A DNA stretch of 64,000 nucleotides, from the NCBI GenBank assembly GCA_002900995.3, contig CM035312.1, positions 3,182,602 to 3,246,601 on the forward strand. The letters are read 5' to 3'. The stretch comes from Ganoderma boninense (lineage: Eukaryota; Basidiomycota; Agaricomycetes; Polyporales; Polyporaceae). The first letter of the stretch is position 1. Each line of letters opens with the position of its first letter. The notes under the pieces are model-generated. The model made no database searches. It saw only the letters and a program-made list of their open reading frames with translations, and had not been told where the DNA came from. Both the position numbers and the translations under genes were made by a program. This document shows, piece after piece, positions 48,666 to 58,828 of the stretch.

Positions 48666-49777
48666 ATGCGCGGGGAGGTTCATCCGCAAAGCCTGGGCTG
48701 TGTGATGTATAATGGTCGACGCAACTGGTGTTCTCCAAGATACTGTCTTCCTCTGCCATCGCCGAAGATGTGGTTTGCGTTCGTGCAGTGGACATAGGAA
48801 TACAATCAGCTAACCATAGATCAGAAGAAGGCAAGCGCACCATGCAGATGCGTGTTCCTCCACTGTAGAATATTTGTACGTTGCTCCGTCGAACTTCTGA
48901 ACACCGCCGATATCGCCCAGTTCCTCATGGAACTTTTCCTCAAAACATGAGACTGGGTCGGAAAGTTGATGTCCTTCCCAGTCTCGATGCCGTCCTTCAC
49001 ATTGGGGTGCTGGAGCCAGATATTGCGAGATAGCGGTTTGGAGGTGTTTGGCATCCCGTTGACTGCTTCCCCCAGCCTGGAAGGTCTGCGCGAAGCTCGT
49101 CGTGCATCGCCCAAGCCGCTTCGGCGAGAGGCAGGGTCCAGGGCGCTGATGCGGTAGTTGGTGTCAACGCCGCCCTGCTCCTCGCGTACGCCGAGTACAA
49201 CCATGGCCCTCGCGGAGCTCCCTGTGTTCGGTATATGCGAAGATATTGTGAGTCGCGTTGCAGCCGCCAATCGTCCGTGCAGACACGTCGACAACTGCGC
49301 CAGCTCAGCAGAGTTACTGTATCCCGTTGACGGCAAGCTTTGAGACAGGAAATGCCGACCCAAGGATGGTTGGGATCTGGTCGCGGATGTCAGGTAATCT
49401 TCCCTCCGAATGCACGCAAGGCGCAGGGGAAAGTTCATACGAAGCGTCCTCGCCGACGAGACCATGGTCAGGGCGACATTTAGAAGGAATGGGGATGGAA
49501 GCTGCGGTGGTCAATATTCGTTTCACATCCCGACGAGTCGTAGCATTCGATAAGTTGGAGAGCGGGCAGGTTAACACAACTCACGACTTGCCGTTGACAT
49601 GCATACATGTGGTCGCAAGCAAGTCATCATGCGAGTACGGGAGATATCGCAGATGCCTGTTGAGGGTCGGAGCAGAACACACACCTGGAAGCAACACCCT
49701 GCTCGAGGTCATGCGGTAGTACATCAAGCCTCCCCGAGCACAAGGCTCCCAACAGCGAATGGATAAGTGCGAGTACA
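48666..49777. other. No assignable gene; possible decayed minus-strand coding
   Basis: Long minus-strand frames over 48821-49465 and 49314-49577 include natural-looking pieces (SCFEEKFHEELGDIGGVQKF; YSTVEEHASAW; DHGLVGEDASYELSPAPCVH) but in different frames and without clean splice sites. This may be a decayed gene. I do not recognise the family. Confidence 0.3.
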
Positions 49778-50189
49778 TCAAGCTGGACCAACCGACTCAT
49801 GACGAGCTAACCAGCTGAGAATTCGTGAGGCAACGTCTGCAGCCGAAAGCCCTTCAACCTCAACGTGCTTCTCCTGCCCCCGTTCTACGGGTGATCTTGT
49901 CAGCGGCATTCAAGGACGCAATTTGACAGCTAGGTCGACGCACCAAACCGCGCAAACACTCTCGCAGGCGTGCCCTTCGCCTCACGGATGAGGACGGGAG
50001 GTCGGGGTTGTGTTGTTTCAACGTGGGGTAGTGGGAGGTGATGAATTGCCTGGCAAACCGTCGGTCCACGTCGTTGGAGGTGGGTATATGCGCGACTCAC
50101 CTAGTCCCAGCTGACGCAGCACCCGTCTGGCAGCACAGAATGCGGATCTCCCTGACCGCAGGCGACAAAGCTTTGGCAAACGACGACAT
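49778..50189 (-). CDS. NDUFA2: Complex I subunit NDUFA2 (B8), with one missing base
   Basis: Three exons on the minus strand: 50189-50101, 50049-49944, 49884-49778. Exon one starts MSSFAKALSPAVREIRILCC with QTGAASAGTR. Exon two reads QFITSHYPTLKQHNPDLP, then VLIREAKGTPARVFARF one base out of frame. Exon three reads KHVEVEGLSAADVASRILSW and ends at 49778. This is the thioredoxin-like L51/S25/CI-B8 fold of the mitochondrial NADH dehydrogenase accessory subunit, normally about 90-105 residues (here about 100). It sits in the peripheral arm of complex I. The frame breaks at GACCTCCCGTCC on the minus strand (near 50010), where one more C restores it and also restores exon phase (303 nt total). That strongly suggests a homopolymer error. 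It diverges from the RAX1-like gene. Confidence 0.9.
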
Positions 50190-50459
50190 GGCGGTGAACG
50201 ACGAGGAGGATGAGGTGGAGGCCGTTGTCGGCGAATATCGGTCAATATTAGCGAGACTTATCGTCACGTAAGTCTGAGTGTGAAACAAATAGTAATGCGA
50301 ATAACGTGCCGTTAAGTCCAGATATGGCAATGTTTTCTGATGTTTCATGGGAATTTTGCGGTTGTTGAATGCGGCCGCCGCGTTGTCGTGAGCGACAAGC
50401 CCTCCTCACTCCCTCCCACGACGCCGACGCCCCGATGGACGACGAGCAACGCCGCCAAG
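50190..50459. promoter_or_regulatory. Divergent promoter region, NDUFA2 and RAX1-like genes
   Basis: 270 bp separate the two start codons, which point away from each other, so the region must hold both promoters. It contains A-T-rich patches (for example near 50280-50345) but no clear TATA box. Confidence 0.5.
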
Positions 50460-51838
50460 ATGACTGGGCCAAAGACCGCAAGAACCGCCTTCCCCACATT
50501 CACCGAAGTCCTCTCCCGCCGCACACGCCCCCCTGTCGACCTCTTCATGTTCTAGTGAGTTGCCAGGCTGCCTCCTACGACATACCTCCTCACCTCCCTC
50601 ATCTGCCTCATGCCTGATCCGCGGTCCACGACATATCCAGCCTTTTCCTGCAGCGTGAAGGTGCAGAAGACATCCTAGACTTCTGGCTCGACGTCCAGCA
50701 GCACGAGAACCTCTGCCGTGCATACTTCAAGGACGTCCGCAAGTCGGGGCGGACGATCCGCGAAGACTGGCCCGAGTACTGGGACTACGCGAGGCGGCGG
50801 GGCTCCATCTACGGCACCGTCGTCGGCCTCAACCCGGCCACGGGCACGAAGCGGAGCACGGCGAGCACGGGCGAGATGCTGAGCGACCAGGACAAGCAGA
50901 ACCTCGCCGCGGGTGGGTTCGACGAGAAGGCGGCCCGCAGCCCCAGCCCGCGCATGCGGTCCGTGTCCCCAGGACACACTGCCGTCGGGACGACGGAGCC
51001 GCCACGGTCGACGACGCCGTTCTCGCTGTCCGGCCGCACGCCGACGCTGTTCAAGCGCGCCTCCCGTGCGCCGACGGTGATCCCGCGCTCGCAGGCGATC
51101 AGCCGCAGAGACCTGATCGAGTCGGCGGAACGCATCTACTACCGCTACCTGTCGCCGGCGGGGGCGGCGCCCGGGTCGAACGAGAACCACGAGATCTACC
51201 TGCCGCCTGCGCTGCGGATCCACACGTTCCCACTGAGCAGCACGCACGAGCCGAAGACGCAGACGGAGGTGTCGCTAATGGCGCAGATCCCGGACATGTT
51301 CCACGCGCAGAAGGAGTACTGCTACCGGGCGATGGAGCAGGACGCGTTCCCGCGGTTTCTGCGGGCGAAGGCGTTTGGGAACCTCACGCCGGTGTCCGCG
51401 CTCGTGCGCCTGATTGCGGGGCTCGTCATCCTGTGGATCGGGCTCGCGGCGGGCTTCTCGCTCATCTTCCTCGACGTGCAGCCTAGGTCCAAGCGCTTCT
51501 TCGTGAGTGTTTCTCCAAGTCCTCCAAAATCGCACCCGCCTTCCTGCATTGCCCTCCCCGTTCCCCACCAGTTGCTGATGATCGTTCGCGGTGGCACACA
51601 GCTTTTCATCCCATATACACTGGCCATCCTGTTCCTCATCTCGCACCAGTACGAGCTGGACCCCGTCCTCGTCTTCCTCGGCCAGTCCGAGTCCACGCCG
51701 TTCCGGACGCTGAGCATCCGCGAGCCGTACGTCAAGAAGCTGCTGCTCGGCCGCGCGATCTGGGTGTCCGTCCTCGTCGCCGCCTGCACCGTCGCGCTGA
51801 CCATGATCTTCTGGGCGGTGCCGGGCCACCGACTGTGA
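50460..51838 (+). CDS. RAX1: RAX1-like RGS-domain membrane protein
   Basis: Exons 50460-50554, 50641-51502 and 51572-51838 splice in phase to 407 residues. An RGS fold is split by an inserted disordered segment. Its first part (residues about 9-60) reads FPTFTEVLSRRTRPPVDLFM then REGAEDILDFWLDVQQHENL. Its second part (about 195-295) includes RRDLIESAERIYYRYLSP and AQKEYCYRAMEQDAFPRFLR. The C-terminus has three hydrophobic helices (LIAGLVILWIGLAAGFSLIF; FIPYTLAILFLISH; WVSVLVAACTVALTMIFW). This RGS-plus-membrane layout is that of yeast Rax1, which acts with Rax2 in polarity and bud-site selection; in this fungus the role is inferred. I chose ATG 50460 rather than the in-frame 50340 because homologues start close to the RGS motif and the extra 40 residues look like promoter sequence. 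Confidence 0.85.
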
Positions 51839-52825
51839 TCACCCACACGGCCCAGTCTCTCGGTCTTTCGGTGTGCGCTGAGGATTCGGTGTCGCTGCTG
51901 GACGGTTGTGATGTGGCTTGCGTTATGACAATCTATCTATGTTATCGCTCTCGTTATCGCCCCGACTTCCCATTCCATTTCTTGCCTCCCTCTCTTCGCC
52001 CCACGGACGCGGGGGGAGCGAGTGCGGTGTGTGTCTCTCTACCATACATATGGCGTCCTTCTCGTGTTTGTTTTGCATCATTACCGCTGCTCCGTCGTCG
52101 CACTTGGCACTTGTTCGGCTCGCGCCCCCCGCCCCCCAGTTTACCCTTCCACCTAGCTTATACCTCATACCCTTATCCGTAAACACCTCACCTCGTCGCT
52201 CTTTACCCACATCCACACCCCACACCGTCGTCTCGTCCGTAGAGGCCCCCTCCCTACCTCCCGCCTTCCACTCGTGGGCCTCGACTCGCCTCGCCCCCGG
52301 GTCCCCGATGGATATAATCTTGATTTATGACACGAGTTGGCTGTATGCTAGAAGTGATACCCCTGGTCCCCACAGCGTACATACGACCATGTACCTCGCA
52401 AGCCGTCCTATGCGTGCCCGGGAAAGCGAAGCGAGCGGTGGGAACTGAATGACATTCGCATATTGCATATAGAGTATCGAATGAAGGGTGGTCGTAAGGT
52501 AATGTACAGAGATGCCACACTGAGAACGGCGCAGGCGCAGACATCTACTGAGGGAGGGAGGGCCCCGTTGTTGGATTCACGTAAGGTCGTGGGAGGGGAT
52601 GAAAACAAAAACAAAAACAAAAACAAACGTGGCCGAGATTACATCCGGGTCCAGGTGAGGAATTAACGAGTGTCTCCAGGTGTACCGAGTACGTTGGGGG
52701 CGACGGACGCCTTCTTTGCCGACCAGATTTACGAGAGCAGATGGAGGGAGGGCGCTTGCGCTCCTGAGGGCCACACAGACTGAGATAGGCTATCAGGAGG
52801 AGTCGAGCGCAAGACTCTCAACCCG
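51839..52825. other. Convergent 3' region, no gene
   Basis: This separates the 3' ends of two convergent genes. Open frames here are pyrimidine-rich, low complexity and overlapping. A short A-rich repeat of CAAAAA units lies at about 52602-52627. No gene is supported. Confidence 0.5.
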
Positions 52826-54070
52826 TCATGCGGTGGGGTGCTCCTGCTTGTAGGTCTCCATTGCTTCCTTGTACTGAATCTTGTAGCGCTGATGACGGAA
52901 GGGCGTACGAGTCAGCCTCGCAACGCATGCACGCGGGGTCTACAGGTAGAAAGGAACGCACCTCCCGCTCCTGCTCAGGGAGCGCCTTCCACTTGTCGGC
53001 GATGGCCCTCGCGTGAGCCGAAAGCGCCTCCTTGTGGTCGAGGTCGGTGCGGAACTCGACCTGGTCCGCGACATCGCGGCTGAATCTGAGAGAGGGCGCC
53101 AAGGCGGTTAGCTGGTTGTCATCCTTCCGAATAGAGAAAAAAGGACGGAGGATAGGAAGAAGACGGAATAGCAAAAGACGGAAGGTGGTGAGAGGAGAGA
53201 AGGAGAAACGCACTGGATGAACGCGGGCATCGGCTTGGCGGGGCGGGCGTCGAGCGGCGCGTGGATGCGCTGCTTGTTGGCGGCCTTGCGCTGCTTGTTG
53301 TACGCAGCGACGATGCGCGGCTCCGTGGTCTCGAACCACGCCGCGAGCTTCTTGTGGTAGTCCTCGCGGAGCTCCTTCTCTTTCTCGAAGTACGGCTGTA
53401 GTGCGCAACGGTGAGCGCCACGGAGGAGGGCAGGGAGAGGGGTACCACAGGGGATACGGGATATGGAATACGGACCTTCTTGGCCTCATCGGAGAGCTGT
53501 TTCCACTGCGCACCGACGGCCTTGGAGCGGGCCATAAACTCGTCGCGGTTGCTGACCTTGGCACCTATCACGTACTGCTCGCGCATGTACAAAGAGTAGG
53601 CGGTGGGTCCCTTGGTGGGTGGCTTGTCGGCCTTGGTCAACTTGATGTCTGCGAGAACGAGGAGTAAGATTCAATGTACAACATGCATGGCCCGTGTGCT
53701 AGAGGTGCAAGGAGAAGGACGTGCCCTTCAACGGAGCCTTGAGGCGCTCTGCAGGGTCGGCTGGCGCTGCCTTCTTTCTGGGCCTCTTCGCTGTCGCTGT
53801 GGTGGTGCCAGCGGCCTTCTTGGTGGCAACCTTCTTGGTGGCAGCCTTCTTGGTGGTCGTCGCCTTCTTCGTAGTGGTTGCCTTGGCCTTGGATTTGGCC
53901 TTGGTGCCCTCGGAATCCTTCGCAACTGGCTCGGACAGATGTGCCGTCGTCAAAAAGGAGCGCGCCAGGTGCTGACGTGCCACCAGAACCGAGCGCACGG
54001 CGGCCGCAGCACCGACGCCTGGCGCAAATGCGCGTGAAGAGACGCGTTGGAGGACGAGACGAGAGAACAT
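52826..54070 (-). CDS. Mitochondrial HMG-box protein (Abf2/TFAM-like)
   Basis: Five exons on the minus strand: 54070-53725, 53648-53476, 53395-53214, 53085-52962, 52888-52826, giving 295 residues. The N-terminus (MFSRLVLQRVSSRAF) is Arg/Ser-rich and lacks acids, as in mitochondrial targeting signals. It is followed by a Lys/Thr/Ala-rich linker (TTKKATTTKKAATKKVATKK). Two HMG-box-like regions follow: TKGPTAYSLYMREQYVIGAK with AVGAQWKQLSDEAKK, then AKPMPAFIQFSRDVADQVEF with IADKWKALPEQERERY, ending EHPTA. Double HMG-box mitochondrial proteins package and bend mtDNA (yeast Abf2, human TFAM). Intron one appears to start GCACGT, a GC-AG intron: the phase only works with the G at 53725. Intron three starts GTGCGT. 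ATG 54070 was preferred to an upstream ATG because it opens the targeting-like sequence. Confidence 0.85.
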
Positions 54071-54358
54071 GCAGGCGATGGGTGAGGGGAGGAGGACAAG
54101 TTGAAGACCACGCGAGTCGCGACCTGCGCACAGTTTAAGGTTGCAACCCTCGTGGGAACATGACGCCGAAGCGCGATCAACCACGCGCTCCCCGGGCCCG
54201 CCCCCCGCCCCCGTCCCCGAATCCATCCTCCACTGCCCACCTCCCCGCCAGTGGCCATCGCAGCGAACCCACTTCCAACCACGAGGTAGGTCTCTCAACC
54301 ACCAACTGCATTGTATTCCGCGCATTCGTCGACCCATTCATCCAACTAACTAGAATCC
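54071..54358. promoter_or_regulatory. Divergent promoter region, HMG-box and MED8 genes
   Basis: 288 bp between two start codons facing away from each other. The region is C-rich (for example CCCCGCCCCCG near 54205) and shows no TATA box. Confidence 0.5.
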
Positions 54359-55221
54359 ATGAACATCCCCGGTGTTCACATTCCCGGGGTCACCGCCCCC
54401 GCCCCCGAGACCAGCCCGTCCGGCCTCCCCTTCGACCTCCAAAACCTCCCCGTGGCCCAGCTAGAGTCGCTCAGGTTCAAGGCCAACCAGATCATCGAGT
54501 CCATCGAGCTCCTCCAGCGCACCCTCGACATGGGTGGCCAGCCCGCCATGCCCGCCTGGCCCGACATCCTCTCCAAATACAACATCCTCCTCTCCCAGTC
54601 CCACAACCTCTCCATGTCCCTCCTCGCCGCCCACCAATCTCAGTCGCAGTCTCAGCCTCTGGATCGACTTCCGCTGCCCGCGAGAACCCGTTCGAGAAGA
54701 TCGCGGTGCACACGCGCCTCGGCCTCACCGACGCGCAGCTCGACAACGAGCTCATGCCCCTCCTCCGCAACAACCAGACGACCGAGGTCCTCCACGCCGA
54801 GTCCGATGCCGTCCGGCACCTGGCGGAGCACATGGACACCAAGGGCTCGCTGGGCGTGCTGGGCCACGTCCCCGCGTCCCGCGCCGGGGGCCGCCACCCT
54901 GAGTACGAGGACGTCCTGCAGGAGTGCGCGCAGATCCGCGCGGAGCACGACGAGCGGGTCGCACGTGCCACCCGTGCGGTCATGCTGCTGCGGGACAAGT
55001 ACGACTGGAAGGCGCGCGTCGAGGTCGAGCAGGAGGAACCGGAGGAGCTCGACTGGGACCCGCGCCTGCCGGAAGGGCCGGGGCTGAGTGCAGCTGAGAC
55101 GCCGAACGGGGGACAGAGCAACGATAGCGAGGAGGAAGAGGAGCTGGAAGAGGTGCTTGGGAACGGCGAACACACTCCGGAGGGTTCACAAGGTCCACCA
55201 ACGCCGATGGCGAACGGGTAG
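54359..55221 (+). CDS. MED8: Mediator complex subunit MED8, one base missing
   Basis: No intron is needed. The start MNIPGVHIPGVTAPAPETSP leads into the Med8 core, LPVAQLESLRFKANQIIESI then ELLQRTLDMGG and ILSKYNILLSQSHNLSMSLL, a helical head-module signature. At a Ser/Gln run (codons for SQSQSQ, about 54650) the frame changes: NPFEKIAVHTRLGLTDAQLD, NELMPLLRNNQTTEVLHAES and CAQIRAEHDERVARATRAVM continue one base on, ending in an acidic tail (SNDSEEEEELEEVL) and a stop at 55221. One additional C in CAGCCTCTGG restores a single frame of about 287 residues. MED8 belongs to the Mediator head module that links activators to RNA polymerase II and is expected to be essential, so the break is probably a sequence error. 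Confidence 0.88.
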
Positions 55222-56302
55222 TGTTGTCAGGTTGTCGGATCTCATCCAGACCTTCTAGCATCTTTATGGTAAGTGTTGCAGCATATAAATTGGCGAGCAC
55301 CAATATTCTGATGTTCCTTCCTAGACAGCTGCCTTCGAACTTGAAGGATGCATGAGACGTGCCGTCGATGGCGAAGGGGTCCGAAGACCTCGTCAATATC
55401 TGAGTTTTCTGCTGGTCTATGTATTGTCCGTCGAATCGGTGAACGGTAGATTCACCGCCTGGCTGGCTATGGCTACGGCTATGGTCGCCTGCACCCCGCT
55501 TCAAGTCCACCAAGTCGCCTTTTGAGAGATTGAGGAATTCGAAACGAAACACCTTCAGCACCACGGAACATCTGACCGCCACGGCGTGCGGCAAGGAGCC
55601 CAAGCCCCCGGGCGCGATCAACCTGCAGGCGCTGCATTCACTCGAAAGTGGCGAATATTAGAAGCTGCCAGCCATAGCCATAGTCGTAGTCGGCCAGACG
55701 GGGATTGAGATATTCTGGTTAAATCTGCGTTTTTATTCCGTTTGACATGGATGAGCGCTGATCCCGGTCTTATGGTTGAAGCTGAAGACGTGTTAAACCG
55801 CTACACCCCCCATTTCTCCAACATCCTTCTCGGCTTGCAAAAACCTTGGTCTCGGAGACAGATGTTTGCAGCTAACATGAAAGGTGTATGTGTACTCAGT
55901 CACTCCTCCAGGCCGAGTCCTCAACTTGAAGTTAAATCCGGCGAGGTCGCAGCCCTCTGCTAAGCTCGCTTCAACACATCAATGTTGGGCTCGCTCGCTT
56001 CAACGCATCAATGTCCACATATATCCACGTGTCTTCGGTGTTAAACTGCATTGGTACTCCACAACTGTGTGACGAGTCGCTGGCGGTTATATGCATGTGT
56101 AACAAAGTTCTCTCTCCGTAGCTGGAGCTTCTCGACGACAGCAGGGATGCGACGCGAACGGACTATCGCTCAGAGCTTACAAAGAATGGCCCGACTTTCT
56201 CGTGATGAGTTCATTCTTTTCTACGATCCAGTTGCGGATGAGCGTATATGAATCGATGCGAGTGGCGAATCCCAGCCTGGACCATTCACCTCTCCACCCA
56301 GC
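55222..56302. other. Intergenic, no gene seen
   Basis: There is no convincing frame. A 23-bp phrase (GCTCGCTTCAACRCATCAATG and neighbours) is duplicated in tandem at about 55964-56013. The last part should contain the promoter of the dehydrogenase gene at 56303. Confidence 0.4.
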
Positions 56303-57458
56303 ATGCAGCTTGTCTGGCTGGTAACCGGTCCGTTGTCTCAATTACCCATACGAATTTGTCAACTAACACGTCGTGTTTGTCTCAGGTGCCTCGAGAGGTT
56401 TTGGCCTGGAACTTGTCAAGCGGATCCTCGCGCGAGGCGATCGTGTGGTCGCGACGGCACGCGACGTCAGTCGCTTTGACCCGCTCCTTGGGCAACCCGA
56501 CATCGACAAAACTCATATTCTTGCCCTCGAGCTGGACGTGACGTGGCACCTTGACGTCCTGCAAGAGATAGCGAAGAAGGCAATCAGCCACTGGGGGCGC
56601 GTCGACGTCGTTGTCAACAATGCAGCTTACGCAGTGTCGGGCCCGAGCGAGGAGCTAGGGTAAGTCATCGCTTACATATGCACTGACAGGATCTGAATTT
56701 GAGGGACAGAGCGGACATGTTCATAGAGTTCATGAAAACGAATTTCGCGGGCCCGATCAACGTCAACAACGCGTTCCTGCCGCACATGCGCGCGCGGCGG
56801 TCGGGCACGCTCGTCCTCTTCGGCGGCTTCGCGGTGTACAAGAGCGAGTTCATGGTGCGTCACTCGCGTGTGTCCTGCAGCCGCCAATAAATTGTCTTAA
56901 CCATCGCGTTTACAGGGAATTGGTAAGGATGCATGGCCAAGGCGTCGTAATTTTCGACTAATGATGAAATAACCACCGTGCAGGCGCATACTCGACCACC
57001 AAGGCCGCAGTGCACGGTGCGTCCTGCCTCACTCCGGGCTCCGGCAGTCACTCATTCCCTCCACACGAACAGCGTACGGCGAGACGCTCTCCGCGGAGCT
57101 CGCCCCGTTCAACGTGCGGGTGCTGGTCGTCTCCCCGGGCACGTTCGACACCTCGCCGCGGATGACGGTGCACACGCCCGCGCACCCGATCGCCGACTAC
57201 GATGCGGCGCGCGAAGAGCTGCGCAAGCGGCTCGCGATGCGTCCGCACATCCCGAACATGGGCGACCCGGCGAAGGGCATGGACGCGCTCGTCGACGTCG
57301 TGCGCGGGGAGGGCAGAGCGGCGGGTAAGGACGGGAAGATGCCGCTCTGGCTGTTCCTGGGGGACGACTCAATCGCGGCGGCGAAAGGGCGCGCAGATGC
57401 GTTGCGTGGCGTCTCAGAGGGGTGGAAGGAGGTGGGGACAGGCCCTCGGAAGAGATGA
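56303..57458 (+). CDS. Short-chain dehydrogenase/reductase (SDR)
   Basis: Six exons splice in phase: 56303-56327, 56386-56659, 56710-56854, 56916-56922 (a 7-bp exon), 56984-57016, 57073-57458, giving 289 residues. Exon one gives MQLVWLVTG and joins ASRGFGLELVKRIL, the TGxxxGxG NAD(P)-binding motif. RVDVVVNNAA matches the NNAG-type motif and AYSTTK gives the YxxxK active site. The Ser normally 13 residues before the catalytic Tyr is replaced: LVLFGGFAVYKS occurs where families have SSxxG, so the active site is atypical. SDRs reduce or oxidise carbonyl and hydroxyl groups using NAD(P)H; the substrate cannot be told. The C-terminus is long (289 total) and ends WKEVGTGPRKR. It lies beside the housekeeping island but not in an obvious cluster. 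Confidence 0.88.
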
Positions 57459-57846
57459 TGCCTGATTATGATATTCAAGCTTTGTAAGGTGAGCTTATTT
57501 CTGCAATTTGTCGATGGCGTTCAAGAAGAATCGTATGTCACACGACAGGCACAGGACAGAAAACGACGAAGCGAAATATGTGTGATTTTCCCGCAAAGCC
57601 CTACCTTTTTCGGACAGATGCCAACAGATTTCCTTCCAGTGATAGTTTACATATTGCGCACCAATACAGCACATTTCGCTGATCAAGAAAGGAAAACTTT
57701 GACCGGGAGATATCGCGCGCTAGAGAAGGGGTGTTGATGTTTACCTTTGGCAAGGAGAGCCGGTGGAAGGAAAGGGATGGGGAAGGAAGACTTTCCCATG
57801 CCTTCCTCGCCACAGTCCCATATCGAAATAGGAAGCCTAGGCCACC
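57459..57846. other. Left flank of repeat family, no gene
   Basis: There is no supported gene. Near 57585-57615 the sequence (TTTTCCCGCAAAGCCCTACC) is an inverted counterpart of a stretch at about 63143-63172 (GGTAGGGCTTGCCGGGAAA), suggesting terminal or sub-terminal inverted ends of the repeat family whose core is at 57847-58065 and 62862-63080. Confidence 0.5.
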
Positions 57847-58065
57847 CGTTTGTTGTCCTGCGAAAACAATGGCGTTGGAGCAAATATTCCTGACCGGTAA
57901 ATGGCAGGGAAAGTTTTCATTCAGCCAATGGTGGAAAGGGCGGGATACTTTACCTTTCCCGCGCCTTTCGTCGTCGGGTATCCTCGTGGCGAACTTGACC
58001 TTTGCCGGACACTTTTGCAATCATGAATGTCTACAAACAAAGTTTAACTTTCCCCAAAGGCGATT
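57847..58065 (+). repeat. 219-bp repeat, copy 1
   Basis: It is identical base for base to 62862-63080 by my comparison (offset 5015). It starts CGTTTGTTGTCCTGCG and ends CCCCAAAGGCGATT. It is not coding. It contains complementary patches (GGGAAAG and CTTTCCC), as in fold-back or MITE-like elements. Copy 1 extends the family to its left (57585-57846), copy 2 to its right. Confidence 0.92.
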
Positions 58066-58119
58066 GATCTGGCAGGGATTTCCTTCCACGTGCATGCAAT
58101 GGAGAGGAAAGCCGGGGTA

Positions 58120-58828
58120 AATAGAATCCCCGAATTGCGACTTCTCTCTCCTTCCCGCACCTCAGCACATTGGAATGCGAACTCGCGTGACATGTTGCAC
58201 ATGGTTGAGCTCTAACGCTCCTAGTGGTAAAGAAACGCGACCGAACGTCGCATATCATCCACATCTGTGCTCCTGTCCGTGCGCGAGAGCGCAACCTCAC
58301 CCGCACCGCAGGGGCAACCCGCTGTGTTCCATCCACTCCAAAGGGTCTCCTCTCCATCCATGGTCGGGCGCAGCTGGAGTGCGCGCGCCTTGCGTCCCGC
58401 GCTCGCCTTGGCTTGGCTCTTCCCGCCCATGCGCGCGAGAGCGCAACCTCACCCGCACCGCAGGGGCAACCCGCTGCGTTCCACTCCGAAGGGTCTCCGC
58501 CCACCCGTCAACACTGTGTAACTGCGCACCTGATAACGAGTGCCGTGTAACTGCCTAATAACACCTCCCAGCCAAACCAACGTCCAGAGTGCCACGCCGC
58601 CGTGCCATGTGCAACTCACATGTGCAACTTGCACTACAGGGCGACTGACCGTACCACAGGGCGCACCCTCATCGCGCTCAATCCTCGCCAGCGGTCGTTC
58701 GTGTCTCATGAATAAGCCAAAATTGAATCCATTACCGAACCAAGCACTGTTGTTCTCAAAATACATGCACTCGCAGGGAGGCACACACACCTGTAACCCT
58801 CCGCCGCCATCTCAAACTTGGGTCTCGT
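58120..58828. other. GC-rich intergenic with 44-bp direct repeat
   Basis: There is no supported gene. A 44-bp string (GCGCGAGAGCGCAACCTCAC and onward) occurs at 58281-58324 and 58433-58476, 152 bp apart, with the following 20 bp also similar (GTTCC...CTCC and AAGGGTCTCC). The spacing and identity suggest a local duplication. It lies just past the 3' end of the minus-strand gene ending at 58829. Confidence 0.6.

Noticed and set aside
48821..49465. 214-codon minus-strand frame, considered as a cytochrome P450 or other enzyme relic
   Set aside because: Suggestive pieces (SCFEEKFHEELGDIGG) were found, but the diagnostic haem-binding or other motifs could not be placed in order, so no family was assigned.
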